Shown here: positions 1 through 6,960 of the stretch, in pieces
Layout: each line of letters opens with the position of its first letter
How positions within the stretch are numbered: position 1 is the stretch's first letter
From: DASSJT01 sp963715025
GTDB taxonomy: Bacteria > Actinomycetota > Actinomycetes > Actinomycetales > Dermatophilaceae
Reading direction: 5' to 3'
Assembly: GCA_963715025.1 (NCBI GenBank)
Contig: CAVQQQ010000002.1
Span: 310,001-374,000 of the forward strand
DNA length: 64,000 bases
Program-made: the position numbers and the translations under genes
Notes under the pieces: model-generated
The model's database searches: none
Told to the model about the DNA's origin: nothing
Seen by the model: the letters and a program-made list of their open reading frames with translations, nothing else

Positions 1-1
1 C

Positions 2-445
2 GACCGGGGCATCTATGCCAGCCTCACCGTTGCCGAGAACCTCCTGCTGCCGCCCGTGGTGGGCGACTCCGCCTGGAGCCTGGAGCAGGTGCACGAGGTC
101 TTCCCCGTGCTCTACGAGCGCCGCGCTTTCCCCGGCACCAGGCTTTCCGGGGGCGAGCAGCAGATGCTCGCCATCGCCCGGGTCCTGCGCATGGGCGCCC
201 GGGTGCTGCTGCTCGACGAGCCGAGCGAGGGCCTGGCGCCTGTGATCGTCCAGCGCATCGGCGACATCATCCGGCAGGTCAAGGCCCAGGGCATTTCGGT
301 GCTCCTCGTCGAGCAGAACGTCACCTTCGCCTCGACGGTCGCAGACCGCCATTACCTGCTTGCCCAGGGGCGCGTGGTCGAGGCCCTCGACAACGAGCGT
401 TTCCAGGCACGCACCACCGAGCTGCTCGAGTACCTCGGCATCTAG
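2..445 (+). CDS. livF: ABC transporter ATP-binding protein, LivF type (5' partial)
   Basis: This is the C-terminal two thirds of an ABC ATPase; the start and Walker A lie before the window, and the frame is open from base 2. The ABC signature LSGGEQQMLAIARVL is followed by the Walker B stretch VLLLDEPSEGLAP and the switch-histidine-region segment SVLLVEQNV. That VEQN wording is typical of LivF, the second ATPase of branched-chain amino acid (HAAT) importers. It would energise the permeases encoded just downstream at the cytoplasmic face of the membrane. LivG is not visible and is presumably upstream. The assignment to the LivF subfamily is from motif wording and from the neighbouring livK, livH and livM genes; the substrate is unknown. 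Confidence 0.9.
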   Translation, partial: DRGIYASLTVAENLLLPPVVGDSAWSLEQVHEVFPVLYERRAFPGTRLSGGEQQMLAIARVLRMGARVLLLDEPSEGLAPVIVQRIGDIIRQVKAQGISVLLVEQNVTFASTVADRHYLLAQGRVVEALDNERFQARTTELLEYLGI

Positions 446-542
446 GCGCTTCATCCAGTCCCCGCACCGCCCCAACCAACCCATCCCAACCGTTTCGAGA
501 CCGGAACATCGAAAGACCCACACCAAAACCCCAGGAGGGGAC

Positions 543-1787
543 ATGCACCGCACGAAGTCCTTGGCCCTCGCGGCCGCCGCCGTGGCTGGCAGCCTGGTGC
601 TTGCTGCCTGTGGAGGCGGCGGTCCCAGCTCTGGCGGGGGCAAGATCAGCGACGACAAGGTCGTCATCGGTCTGCTCAACGACCAGTCCGGCGTGTACAA
701 GGACCTGTCCGGTCCGAACAGCAAGGTTGCGATCGAGATGGCCGTCGCCGACTACAAGGCGAAGTACGGCGACAAGGCCGTGGCCAAGAACATCGAGATC
801 GTCATGGCCGACCACCAGAACAAACCGGACATCGCCAACACCAAGGCGCAGGAGATGTACGACCGCCAGATGGCCGACGTCATTCTGGACGTGCCGACCT
901 CATCAGCTGCCCTCGCGGTGGCCACGCAGGCCAAGACCAAGAAGAAGCTCTTCATCGACGTGGGCGCCGCCACCACCGCGCTCACCGGTAAGTCGTGCAA
1001 CAAGTACACCTTCCACTGGGCCTACGACACCTACATGCTGGCCCATGGCACCGGCGCGGCGACCGTTGGCAACGGCGGCAAGTCGTGGTCGATCGTCTAC
1101 CCCGACTATGCCTTCGGCCAGGACATGACCAAGTCGTTCTCGACGGCGGTGGAGAACGCTGGCGGCACCGTGCAGCAGAAGATCGCGACGCCGTTCCCCA
1201 ACGACAACTTCGCCACGTTCATCACGAAGGCAGAATCGAGCAAGCCCAACGTGATTGGGATCATGGCCGCGGGTGGTGACCTGGTCAACTTCGTGAAGCA
1301 GTACAACCAGGCCGGGCTCCAGGGCAAGACGACCCTTGCCGTCGGGCTGATGTTCATCACCGATATCCACAGCCTTGGCGTGGACCAGTTCCAGGGCACC
1401 ACCTTCACTGACGCCTGGTACTGGAACTTCGACGACCAGAACCGCGCGTGGGCCGACAAGTTCAAGGAGAAGACCGGCAGCCGTCCGTCCTTCGCCCATG
1501 CCGGCAACTACTCCGCGGCGCTCAACTACCTCGAGGCGGTCCAGGCGGCCGGCACCGACAACTCCGATGCCGTGGTCAAGCAGCTGGAGGGCAAGAAGAT
1601 CAACGACATCTTCCTGCGCAACGGCGAGGTCCGCGCTGCCGACCACCGGGTTCTGCACGACGCCTATCTCGTGAAGGTCAAGAGCAAGGACCAGGTCAAG
1701 GAGGACTGGGACTACGAAGAGGTCATCAAGACCATCCCGGCCGCCGAGGCGTTCAACCCGACCGTCTCGCCCGACTGCAAGATGTGA
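543..1787 (+). CDS. ABC transporter substrate-binding lipoprotein, LivK type
   Basis: A 414-residue periplasmic-binding protein of the type I (Leu/Ile/Val) fold. I chose the ATG at 543 because AGGAGGGG lies immediately upstream and because it yields a clean lipoprotein signal peptide: a basic N-terminus, an alanine/leucine-rich core, and a lipobox LAAC with the acylated cysteine at residue 23. The mature part begins with a glycine-rich linker, and phrases such as VVIGLLNDQSGVYKDLSG are typical of HAAT substrate binders. It would sit on the outer face of the membrane and deliver ligand to the LivH/LivM channel. A stem-loop separates it from livH, which commonly lets the binding protein be made in excess. 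Ligand not predictable; branched-chain amino acids, amides and aromatic acids are all used by this family. Confidence 0.88.
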   Translation: MHRTKSLALAAAAVAGSLVLAACGGGGPSSGGGKISDDKVVIGLLNDQSGVYKDLSGPNSKVAIEMAVADYKAKYGDKAVAKNIEIVMADHQNKPDIANTKAQEMYDRQMADVILDVPTSSAALAVATQAKTKKKLFIDVGAATTALTGKSCNKYTFHWAYDTYMLAHGTGAATVGNGGKSWSIVYPDYAFGQDMTKSFSTAVENAGGTVQQKIATPFPNDNFATFITKAESSKPNVIGIMAAGGDLVNFVKQYNQAGLQGKTTLAVGLMFITDIHSLGVDQFQGTTFTDAWYWNFDDQNRAWADKFKEKTGSRPSFAHAGNYSAALNYLEAVQAAGTDNSDAVVKQLEGKKINDIFLRNGEVRAADHRVLHDAYLVKVKSKDQVKEDWDYEEVIKTIPAAEAFNPTVSPDCKM

Positions 1788-1806
1788 CCGACCCAGCCAC
1801 GGACCA

Positions 1807-1843
1807 GGGGGTATGCCGGGTGCTCGCCACCCGGCATACCCCC
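1807..1843 (+). terminator. Intercistronic stem-loop between binding protein and permease genes
   Basis: A perfect 16-bp inverted repeat (1807-1822 with 1828-1843) encloses a 5-nt loop. It lies 19 nt after the binding-protein stop and 34 nt before livH. There is no U-run, so it is more likely an mRNA-stabilising or attenuating hairpin than a full terminator; such hairpins are common downstream of ABC binding-protein genes. Each arm contains the octamer that recurs throughout this genome. Confidence 0.75.
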
Positions 1844-1877
1844 GATCCCCACCGGGGCACCTGACGCCAGGAGAAGC

Positions 1878-2747
1878 ATGAGCTCGTTCATCCAGTACAC
1901 GCTGCAAGGACTCGCGGCGGGCGGCTTCTACGCTCTCGCGGCGCTGGGCCTGGCCGTGATCTTCGGGGTCCTCGGCGTCGTGAACTTCAGCCACGGCGCG
2001 TGCTACATGCTCGGGGCGGTGGGCACCGCTGTGCTCCTCGACGCCGCGGGCCTGGGCTTCTGGGCGGCGCTCCCGCTGATCCCCGTCCTCATGTTCGGGT
2101 TCGGCGTGCTGATGGAGCGGCTGCTCGTGCGCTGGCTCCTCCAGCTCGACCCGCTCTACAACTTCCTGCTCACCTTCGGGCTGACTCTGATCCTCGTCGA
2201 CATCGTGAAGCGCGAGTACGGCGTCTCCAGCCTGCCCTACGAGCTGCCTGCCGGGCTGGAGGGCAGGATCGCGCTGGGGTCGGTGACGCTGTCGAGCTAC
2301 CAGCTGTTCGTCGCCCTCTTCTCGGTCGCCATCTGCCTGGCCGTGGGGCTGCTGCTCACCCGGACCCGGATCGGCATGATCGTGCGTGCGTCCACGGAGA
2401 ACGCCGAGCGCTCTCGCGCACTGGGCATCAACGTGGGCCGCTGGGTCACACCGGTGTTCGGGTTCGGCATCGCCCTCGCGGGGCTCGCCGGCGTCCTCGC
2501 GGCGCCGTTCCGCGCGATCACCGCCGACATGGGCAGCAACTTCATCATCATCCTGTTCGCGGTGGTGGTCATCGGCGGCCTCGGGTCGATCCTCGGCGCG
2601 GTCGTCGCCGGGTTCATCGTCGGTCTCGTCGAGGCCTACGGACAGGGCTACGCCGGGCAGTTCTCACAGGTGCTGATCTTCGTGCTGATGGCCGCGGTGA
2701 TCCTTGTGCGGCCCTCAGGGCTCTTCGGACGGGAGGAGGTCGCGTGA
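1878..2747 (+). CDS. livH: Branched-chain amino acid ABC transporter permease, LivH type
   Basis: A 289-residue polytopic membrane protein. The ATG at 1878 has AGGAG five bases upstream. The N-terminal segment LGLAVIFGVLGVVNFSHGA is the hallmark of LivH (G-V-V-N-x-S-H-G), and the AILRASTENAERSRALGI-like loop near residue 180 is the EAA-type coupling helix that contacts the ATPases. About eight hydrophobic segments are visible. It pairs with LivM to form the transmembrane channel. The stop codon overlaps the GTG start of livM by four bases, so translation of the two permeases is probably coupled. Confidence 0.92.
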   Translation: MSSFIQYTLQGLAAGGFYALAALGLAVIFGVLGVVNFSHGACYMLGAVGTAVLLDAAGLGFWAALPLIPVLMFGFGVLMERLLVRWLLQLDPLYNFLLTFGLTLILVDIVKREYGVSSLPYELPAGLEGRIALGSVTLSSYQLFVALFSVAICLAVGLLLTRTRIGMIVRASTENAERSRALGINVGRWVTPVFGFGIALAGLAGVLAAPFRAITADMGSNFIIILFAVVVIGGLGSILGAVVAGFIVGLVEAYGQGYAGQFSQVLIFVLMAAVILVRPSGLFGREEVA

Positions 2748-3781
2748 GCGAGCAGCTGACGGCACATGCCCGGGTGGACCTGCCCACGAGCGCAGCGCTG
2801 CTCACCGGCCGCGGACGCTCCCTGCGCTGGGTCGGCCTTGCCGTCGCCTTGGTGGTGGTGCTCGCGCTGCCGTGGTTCATCTACCCACCGGTGGCGATGG
2901 ACATCGCGGCCTGGGGCCTGTTCGCCATCTCGATCGACCTGCTGCTGGGATACACCGGCCTGCTGTCCTTCGGGCACGCCGCATTCTGGGGCACCTCGGC
3001 GTACACGACCGGCCTCATCGCGATCCACTCGGGTCTACCGTTCCCGGTGGCCGTGCTGGGCGGTGCGCTGGTGGCGATGCTCCTCGCGGTCCCGATCGGC
3101 TACCTCTCGGTGCGGCGCACCGGAATCTACTTCGCCATGGTGACCCTGGCTTTCGCCCAGATGATCTTCTTCATCGCCAACCAGTGGCGTTCGGTGACCG
3201 GGGGCGAGAACGGCCTCCAGGGCATCCCCAAGAGCTTCTTCGGCGTCTCGCTCGTCGAGTCCGACTCGTTCTACTTCTACTACGCCGCGCTGCCGATCAT
3301 CCTGGTCGGCGCGTGGATCGCATGGCGGGCGGTCAACTCGCCGTTCGGCCGGGTGCTGGTCGCGATCCGCGACAACCCCGCGCGGGCTCGCGCCCTCGGG
3401 TACGACGTGGAGCGCTACAAGATCATGGCCTTTGTGCTCTCGGCCGGACTCGCCGGGCTCGCGGGCGGGGTGTTCGCGATCAGCCACGGGTTCGCCTCGC
3501 TCCAAGAGCTGACCTGGACCACCTCGGGCAAGGTCGTGCTCGTCACGGTGCTCGGCGGCATCGGCACGCTCTGGGGTGGTCCCGTCGGCGCAGCGCTCGT
3601 GGTGCTCCTCGAGGACCGCCTCGCGTCCTCCGGCTTCAACGGCATCGGCATCATCACCGGGACGATCTTCGTGGTCATCGTGCTCCTGTTCCGCCACGGG
3701 ATGTGGGGCACGGCCCGCAACCTCCTGGCCGGACCGGCCCAGCGCCTGCGGCGGCGGCAGCACCACGACCTGCCACGCTGA
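2744..3781 (+). CDS. livM: Branched-chain amino acid ABC transporter permease, LivM type
   Basis: A 345-residue permease. The GTG at 2744 overlaps the livH stop (GTGA) and is preceded by GGGAGGAGG, which decides the start. The segment DLLLGYTGLLSFGHAAFWG is the LivM signature, and VAIRDNPARARALGYDVERYK near residue 215 is the ATPase-coupling loop. About nine hydrophobic helices are visible, and the C-terminus is basic (RRRQHH). It forms the heterodimeric channel with LivH. It is the last gene of the transporter operon; the next gene is on the opposite strand, after about 120 bp without an obvious strong terminator. Confidence 0.92.
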   Translation: MSEQLTAHARVDLPTSAALLTGRGRSLRWVGLAVALVVVLALPWFIYPPVAMDIAAWGLFAISIDLLLGYTGLLSFGHAAFWGTSAYTTGLIAIHSGLPFPVAVLGGALVAMLLAVPIGYLSVRRTGIYFAMVTLAFAQMIFFIANQWRSVTGGENGLQGIPKSFFGVSLVESDSFYFYYAALPIILVGAWIAWRAVNSPFGRVLVAIRDNPARARALGYDVERYKIMAFVLSAGLAGLAGGVFAISHGFASLQELTWTTSGKVVLVTVLGGIGTLWGGPVGAALVVLLEDRLASSGFNGIGIITGTIFVVIVLLFRHGMWGTARNLLAGPAQRLRRRQHHDLPR

Positions 3782-3905
3782 CGCGCGCGCCGGCTCGCCT
3801 GCGCCCGCGCGCACGCGCACACCACTCACTCGGCCTCGGGAGGTGTGGCGGATGGTGTGGGGATGCAGCGGGGAAGGTGGGGAGGCGGTGAGCGGTGCAG
3901 CCCGG

Positions 3906-4694
3906 TCAGTGGGCGGTCCAGCCGCCGTCCATGGCAAACGACGACCCCGTCACCGACTGCGCGGAGTCGCTGCACAGGAACAGCACCAGGTCAGCGACCT
4001 CGGCGGGCTCGATGAGCCGCTTGATCGCAGCGGGCGCGAGCATGACCCGCTCGACGACCTCCTGCTCGGGCATCTGGTGCACGACGGACTGGTCGTGGAT
4101 CTGCTTCTCCACCAGCGGTGTTCGCACGTAGGCCGGGTTGACGCAGTTGCTGGTCACGCCGTGCTCGGCGCCCTCGAGGGCGACCACCTTGCTCAGGCCC
4201 TCGAGGCCGTGCTTGGCGGCAACGTACGCCGACTTGAACGCGCTGGCGCGGAGTCCGTGCACGCTCGAGATGTTGACGACGCGGCCCCACCCCGCGGCAT
4301 ACATATGCGGGAGGCACTGGCGGATCAGGCGGAAGGGGGAGTGCAGCATGAGCCGCAGGATCTGGTCGAACCGGTCGACGGGGAACTCGTGCACCGGCGC
4401 CACATGCTGCACCCCGGCATTGTTCACGAGGACGTCGACATCGCCCGGCAGGTGGGCCAGGGCCGCCAGGTCGGCGAGATCGACGACCCGGGGACGGATC
4501 GGCTCGCCGCAGGCCTGGGCCAGCCGTTCCAGAGCGGCGCCGTCACGGTCTACGGCGTGCACGAGGGCGCCCCGCGCGGCAAGGGCTTCCGCCACAGCCC
4601 AGCCGATGCCGCTGCCAGCACCGGTGACCAGGGCCGTCTTGGCCGACAGGTCAGTCGACGGTGCGCTGGCGCCACGGCCCGACGGAGAAGTCAT
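3906..4694 (-). CDS. SDR oxidoreductase, 3-hydroxybutyrate dehydrogenase-like
   Basis: A short-chain dehydrogenase of about 262 residues. It has the dinucleotide motif TGAGSGIG, the NNAG motif, a catalytic serine in NISSVHG, and the Tyr-x-x-x-Lys pair in SAYVAAKHG. NPAYVRTPLVEKQI and the ending FAMDGGWTAH closely resemble D-3-hydroxybutyrate dehydrogenases, which interconvert 3-hydroxybutyrate and acetoacetate with NAD. I took the ATG at 4694 because the conserved fold begins soon after. An in-frame ATG at 4778 would add 28 poorly SDR-like residues, and neither start has a strong ribosome binding site. The exact substrate is inferred from motif wording only. The nearby fadB/fadA genes fit a fatty-acid or ketone-body context. 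Confidence 0.8.
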   Translation of the reverse strand: MTSPSGRGASAPSTDLSAKTALVTGAGSGIGWAVAEALAARGALVHAVDRDGAALERLAQACGEPIRPRVVDLADLAALAHLPGDVDVLVNNAGVQHVAPVHEFPVDRFDQILRLMLHSPFRLIRQCLPHMYAAGWGRVVNISSVHGLRASAFKSAYVAAKHGLEGLSKVVALEGAEHGVTSNCVNPAYVRTPLVEKQIHDQSVVHQMPEQEVVERVMLAPAAIKRLIEPAEVADLVLFLCSDSAQSVTGSSFAMDGGWTAH

Positions 4695-4807
4695 GCCCCG
4701 CAGGCTAGGAGCGCGGCCAGCCTGGCATGACGGTGCCGCTAACCACACTTGTGGCGGATAGGTGTGCTCCCACGCCACACCGCCTGAGGCGGCTCGCGAG
4801 CCGTCAC

Positions 4808-4855
4808 GTGTCTGCGACAGAGTGTCTGCGACAGATGTCTGGGGTCAGACGTCTG
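4808..4855. repeat. Tandem 14-bp direct repeat and 10-bp palindrome
   Basis: Two adjacent identical 14-bp units (4808-4821 and 4822-4835) are followed by a perfect palindrome CAGACGTCTG at 4846-4855. The cluster lies just past the 3' end of the XRE-MurA gene and upstream of the SDR gene on the same strand. It could be a regulator binding site for the SDR or part of a 3' structure. No function can be assigned. Confidence 0.5.
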
Positions 4856-4857
4856 CG

Positions 4858-6390
4858 TCAGATGTCGCGGAAGGTCTCGATCGTTGCCCCGAGGGCGTTG
4901 AGCCGCTCGGCCAGGTCCTCGTAGCCGCGGTTGATGACGTAGACGTTGCGCAGCACGGAGGTGCCCGGGGCCGCGAGCATGGCGAGGAGCACCACGACGC
5001 CCGGCCGCAGTGCCGGCGGGCAGATCACCTCGGCGGCGCGCCACTTCGGCGTCGGCCCCTCGATGAGGACCCGGTGCGGGTCGAGCAGCTGCACGCGCGC
5101 GCCCACCTTGGTGAGCTCGGTCAGGTAGATCGCGCGGTTCTCGTAGACCCAGTCGTGGATCATGGTGGTGCCCTCGGCCACCGCAGCGATCAGCGCGAAG
5201 AAGGGCAGATTGTCGATGTTGAGGCCCGGGAACGGCATCGGGTGGATCTTGTCGATCGGCGCGTGCAGCGGGCCCGGGAACGTCGTCAGGTCGACAAGAC
5301 GGGTGCGGCCGTTGGCCGAGCGGTACTCGTCGGTGAGGTCGTACTTCATGCCCATGCCGTCGAGGGTCGCCAGCTCGATCTCGAGGAACTCGATCGGGAC
5401 CCTCCGGATCGTGATCGACGACTCGGTGACCACCGCCGCCGCCAGCAGGCTCATGGCCTCGATGGGGTCCTCGGATGGGGAGTACTCGACGTCGCGGTCG
5501 ATCTCGCTGCGCCCGCGCACGGTGAGGGTGGTGGTTCCGATGCCCTCGATCTCGACGCCGAGCTCCTGGAGGAAGAAGCAGAGGTCCTGGACCATGTAGT
5601 TGGGGCTGGCGTTGCGGATGACCGTGACGCCGTCGTGGCGCGCGGCCGCGAGGAGGACGTTCTCGGTCACCGTGTCGCCGCGCTCAGTCAGCACGATCGG
5701 GCGGCTCGGGGTGGTGGCCGAGTTGACCGAGGCGTCGTAGAAGCCCTGGGTTGCGACCACGCTGAGGCCGAACGATCGCAGCGCAGACAGGTGGGGCTCG
5801 ACGGTGCGCGTGCCCAGGTCGCAGCCACCGGCATACGGGAGGTGGAAGGTGTCGAACTCGTGCAGGAGCGGGCCGAGGAACATGATCACGGTGCGGGTGC
5901 GCCGCGCCGCCTCCACGTCGATCGCCTCGAGGTCGAGCTGGGCCGGCGGGATGATCTCCAGGTCGCTGCTGTCGGGAAGCCACCGGGTGCGCACGCCGAT
6001 GGAGATCAGCACCTCGATGATGCGGTTGACCTCCTCGATCCGGGCCAGGTTGCGCAGCGTGGTGCGCCCCTTGTTGAGCAGTGAGGCGCACAGCAGGGCG
6101 ACGGCTGCGTTCTTGGAGGTCTTGACGTCGATCGAGCCGGAGAGGTGCTGGCCGCCCACGATCCGCAGGTGCTGCGGGCCGCTGTGGCCCAGCGAGACGA
6201 ACTCCGAGTCGAGGCTCTCGCCGATGCGGGCGAGCATTTCAAGACTGAGATTCTGCTTGCCCTGCTCGATGCGGGCCACGGCGCTCTGACTCGTCCCGAG
6301 CAGCTCGGCCAGCTCACTCTGCGTCATGGCCTTGTGGCGCCGCGCGTCGCGGATGAGGGCGCCGATGCGCGTCAGGTAGGTGTCGCTCAC
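4858..6390 (-). CDS. XRE helix-turn-helix fused to MurA-family enolpyruvyl transferase
   Basis: A 510-residue two-domain protein. Residues about 10-65 form an XRE/Cro helix-turn-helix (MTQSELAELLGTSQSAVAR). Residues about 72-510 are an EPT/MurA fold. The catalytic cysteine is retained as Cys190 in GGCDLGTR, and the conserved Lys-Asn pair is at 93-94. MurA transfers enolpyruvate from PEP to UDP-GlcNAc, the first committed step of peptidoglycan synthesis. Here a DNA-binding domain is attached, so a second MurA-like enzyme that also regulates transcription, or an enzyme-derived sensor, is plausible. The start is GTG at 6390. A TACAGT hexamer seven bases upstream suggests a leaderless message. 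Whether it is catalytically active cannot be told from sequence. Confidence 0.88.
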   Translation of the reverse strand: MSDTYLTRIGALIRDARRHKAMTQSELAELLGTSQSAVARIEQGKQNLSLEMLARIGESLDSEFVSLGHSGPQHLRIVGGQHLSGSIDVKTSKNAAVALLCASLLNKGRTTLRNLARIEEVNRIIEVLISIGVRTRWLPDSSDLEIIPPAQLDLEAIDVEAARRTRTVIMFLGPLLHEFDTFHLPYAGGCDLGTRTVEPHLSALRSFGLSVVATQGFYDASVNSATTPSRPIVLTERGDTVTENVLLAAARHDGVTVIRNASPNYMVQDLCFFLQELGVEIEGIGTTTLTVRGRSEIDRDVEYSPSEDPIEAMSLLAAAVVTESSITIRRVPIEFLEIELATLDGMGMKYDLTDEYRSANGRTRLVDLTTFPGPLHAPIDKIHPMPFPGLNIDNLPFFALIAAVAEGTTMIHDWVYENRAIYLTELTKVGARVQLLDPHRVLIEGPTPKWRAAEVICPPALRPGVVVLLAMLAAPGTSVLRNVYVINRGYEDLAERLNALGATIETFRDI

Positions 6391-6404
6391 GGCGAAGACT
6401 GTAA

Positions 6405-6416
6405 CTCACATATGAG
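6405..6416. promoter_or_regulatory. Imperfect palindrome upstream of the XRE-MurA gene
   Basis: A CTCA-N4-TGAG inverted repeat, 10 of 12 positions symmetric, overlaps the likely -10/-35 spacer of the XRE-MurA promoter. It is an AT-rich island in very GC-rich sequence. It is a candidate autoregulatory operator for the protein's own helix-turn-helix. Inference only. Confidence 0.3.
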
Positions 6417-6435
6417 ATATGCGCACCCTTCACAC

Positions 6436-6806
6436 GCGACCCGGTCTGCAAGCCGGTTGAGGGTGAGGTTCTCGGGACCGCCGACGTGGATGACCGCGCC
6501 GCGAAGAGACTCGTGCTCGACCACCGCACGACGCCCCCGCCACGTCGGCGACCGCGACGAGGTTCGCGTTCCCATCACGGTCGATCGTCTCCGGCGAGCC
6601 GTCTTTGACCGGGTCCTTCCCGTGCATAGCCGAGACCACTGCGCTGCACTCGGCGACCACAGCCGGGAGCGTTGACGGGTCGCGCATCGCCCCGGACCAC
6701 CAGCACCGCTCGCTCCTCCCAGGCGCTGGTGCCCTCTGGGTGCTGCGAGCACGCGCACCGAGCGACCGTGGTCGAGCAGTCGGTTACCGCCAGGCGCCCG
6801 AGGCAC
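6436..6806 (-). pseudogene. Degraded NmrA-like NAD(P)H-binding protein
   Basis: Three reading frames on the minus strand together spell pieces of an NmrA/NAD(P)H-binding SDR-like protein in the right order. LLDHGRSVRVL comes from near the N-terminus, then RDPSTLPAVVAECSAVVSAM, then the internal SPETIDRDGNANLV, and finally the C-terminal AVIHVGGPENLTLNRLADRV. At least two frameshifts are needed, and the central part between the DGNANLV and GGPENLTL motifs is deleted. The Rossmann glycine motif is missing. It is therefore a decayed gene, not an expressed one. It lies upstream of the XRE-MurA gene with no intact partner. Confidence 0.65.
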
Positions 6807-6902
6807 CTCGTGCCAGGGGTGGTCGCTGGGCGAGTACGCCGATTTCCAGCCCCGGGGTATCGAGGCGCAGCTGCTGTGAGCGGCGGGTGAACTCCACCGA
6901 GA

Positions 6903-6950
6903 AGCCGGCGGGCCGGCATACCACTCGATGGGTATGCCGGCCCGCCGGCT
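6903..6950 (-). terminator. Strong stem-loop after fadB
   Basis: A perfect 20-bp inverted repeat (6903-6922 with 6931-6950) has an 8-nt loop and ends 11 nt past the fadB stop codon. It lacks a T-run, as is usual for actinobacterial terminators. Both arms carry the recurrent CGGCATAC octamer. It most likely ends the fadA-fadB transcript. Confidence 0.8.
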
Positions 6951-6960
6951 CAGGTGCGCG

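Noticed and set aside
321..815. Long minus-strand open frame opposite livF and the binding-protein gene
   Set aside because: It is the antisense of two well-supported genes, with no ribosome binding site or family motif; high GC makes such frames common.
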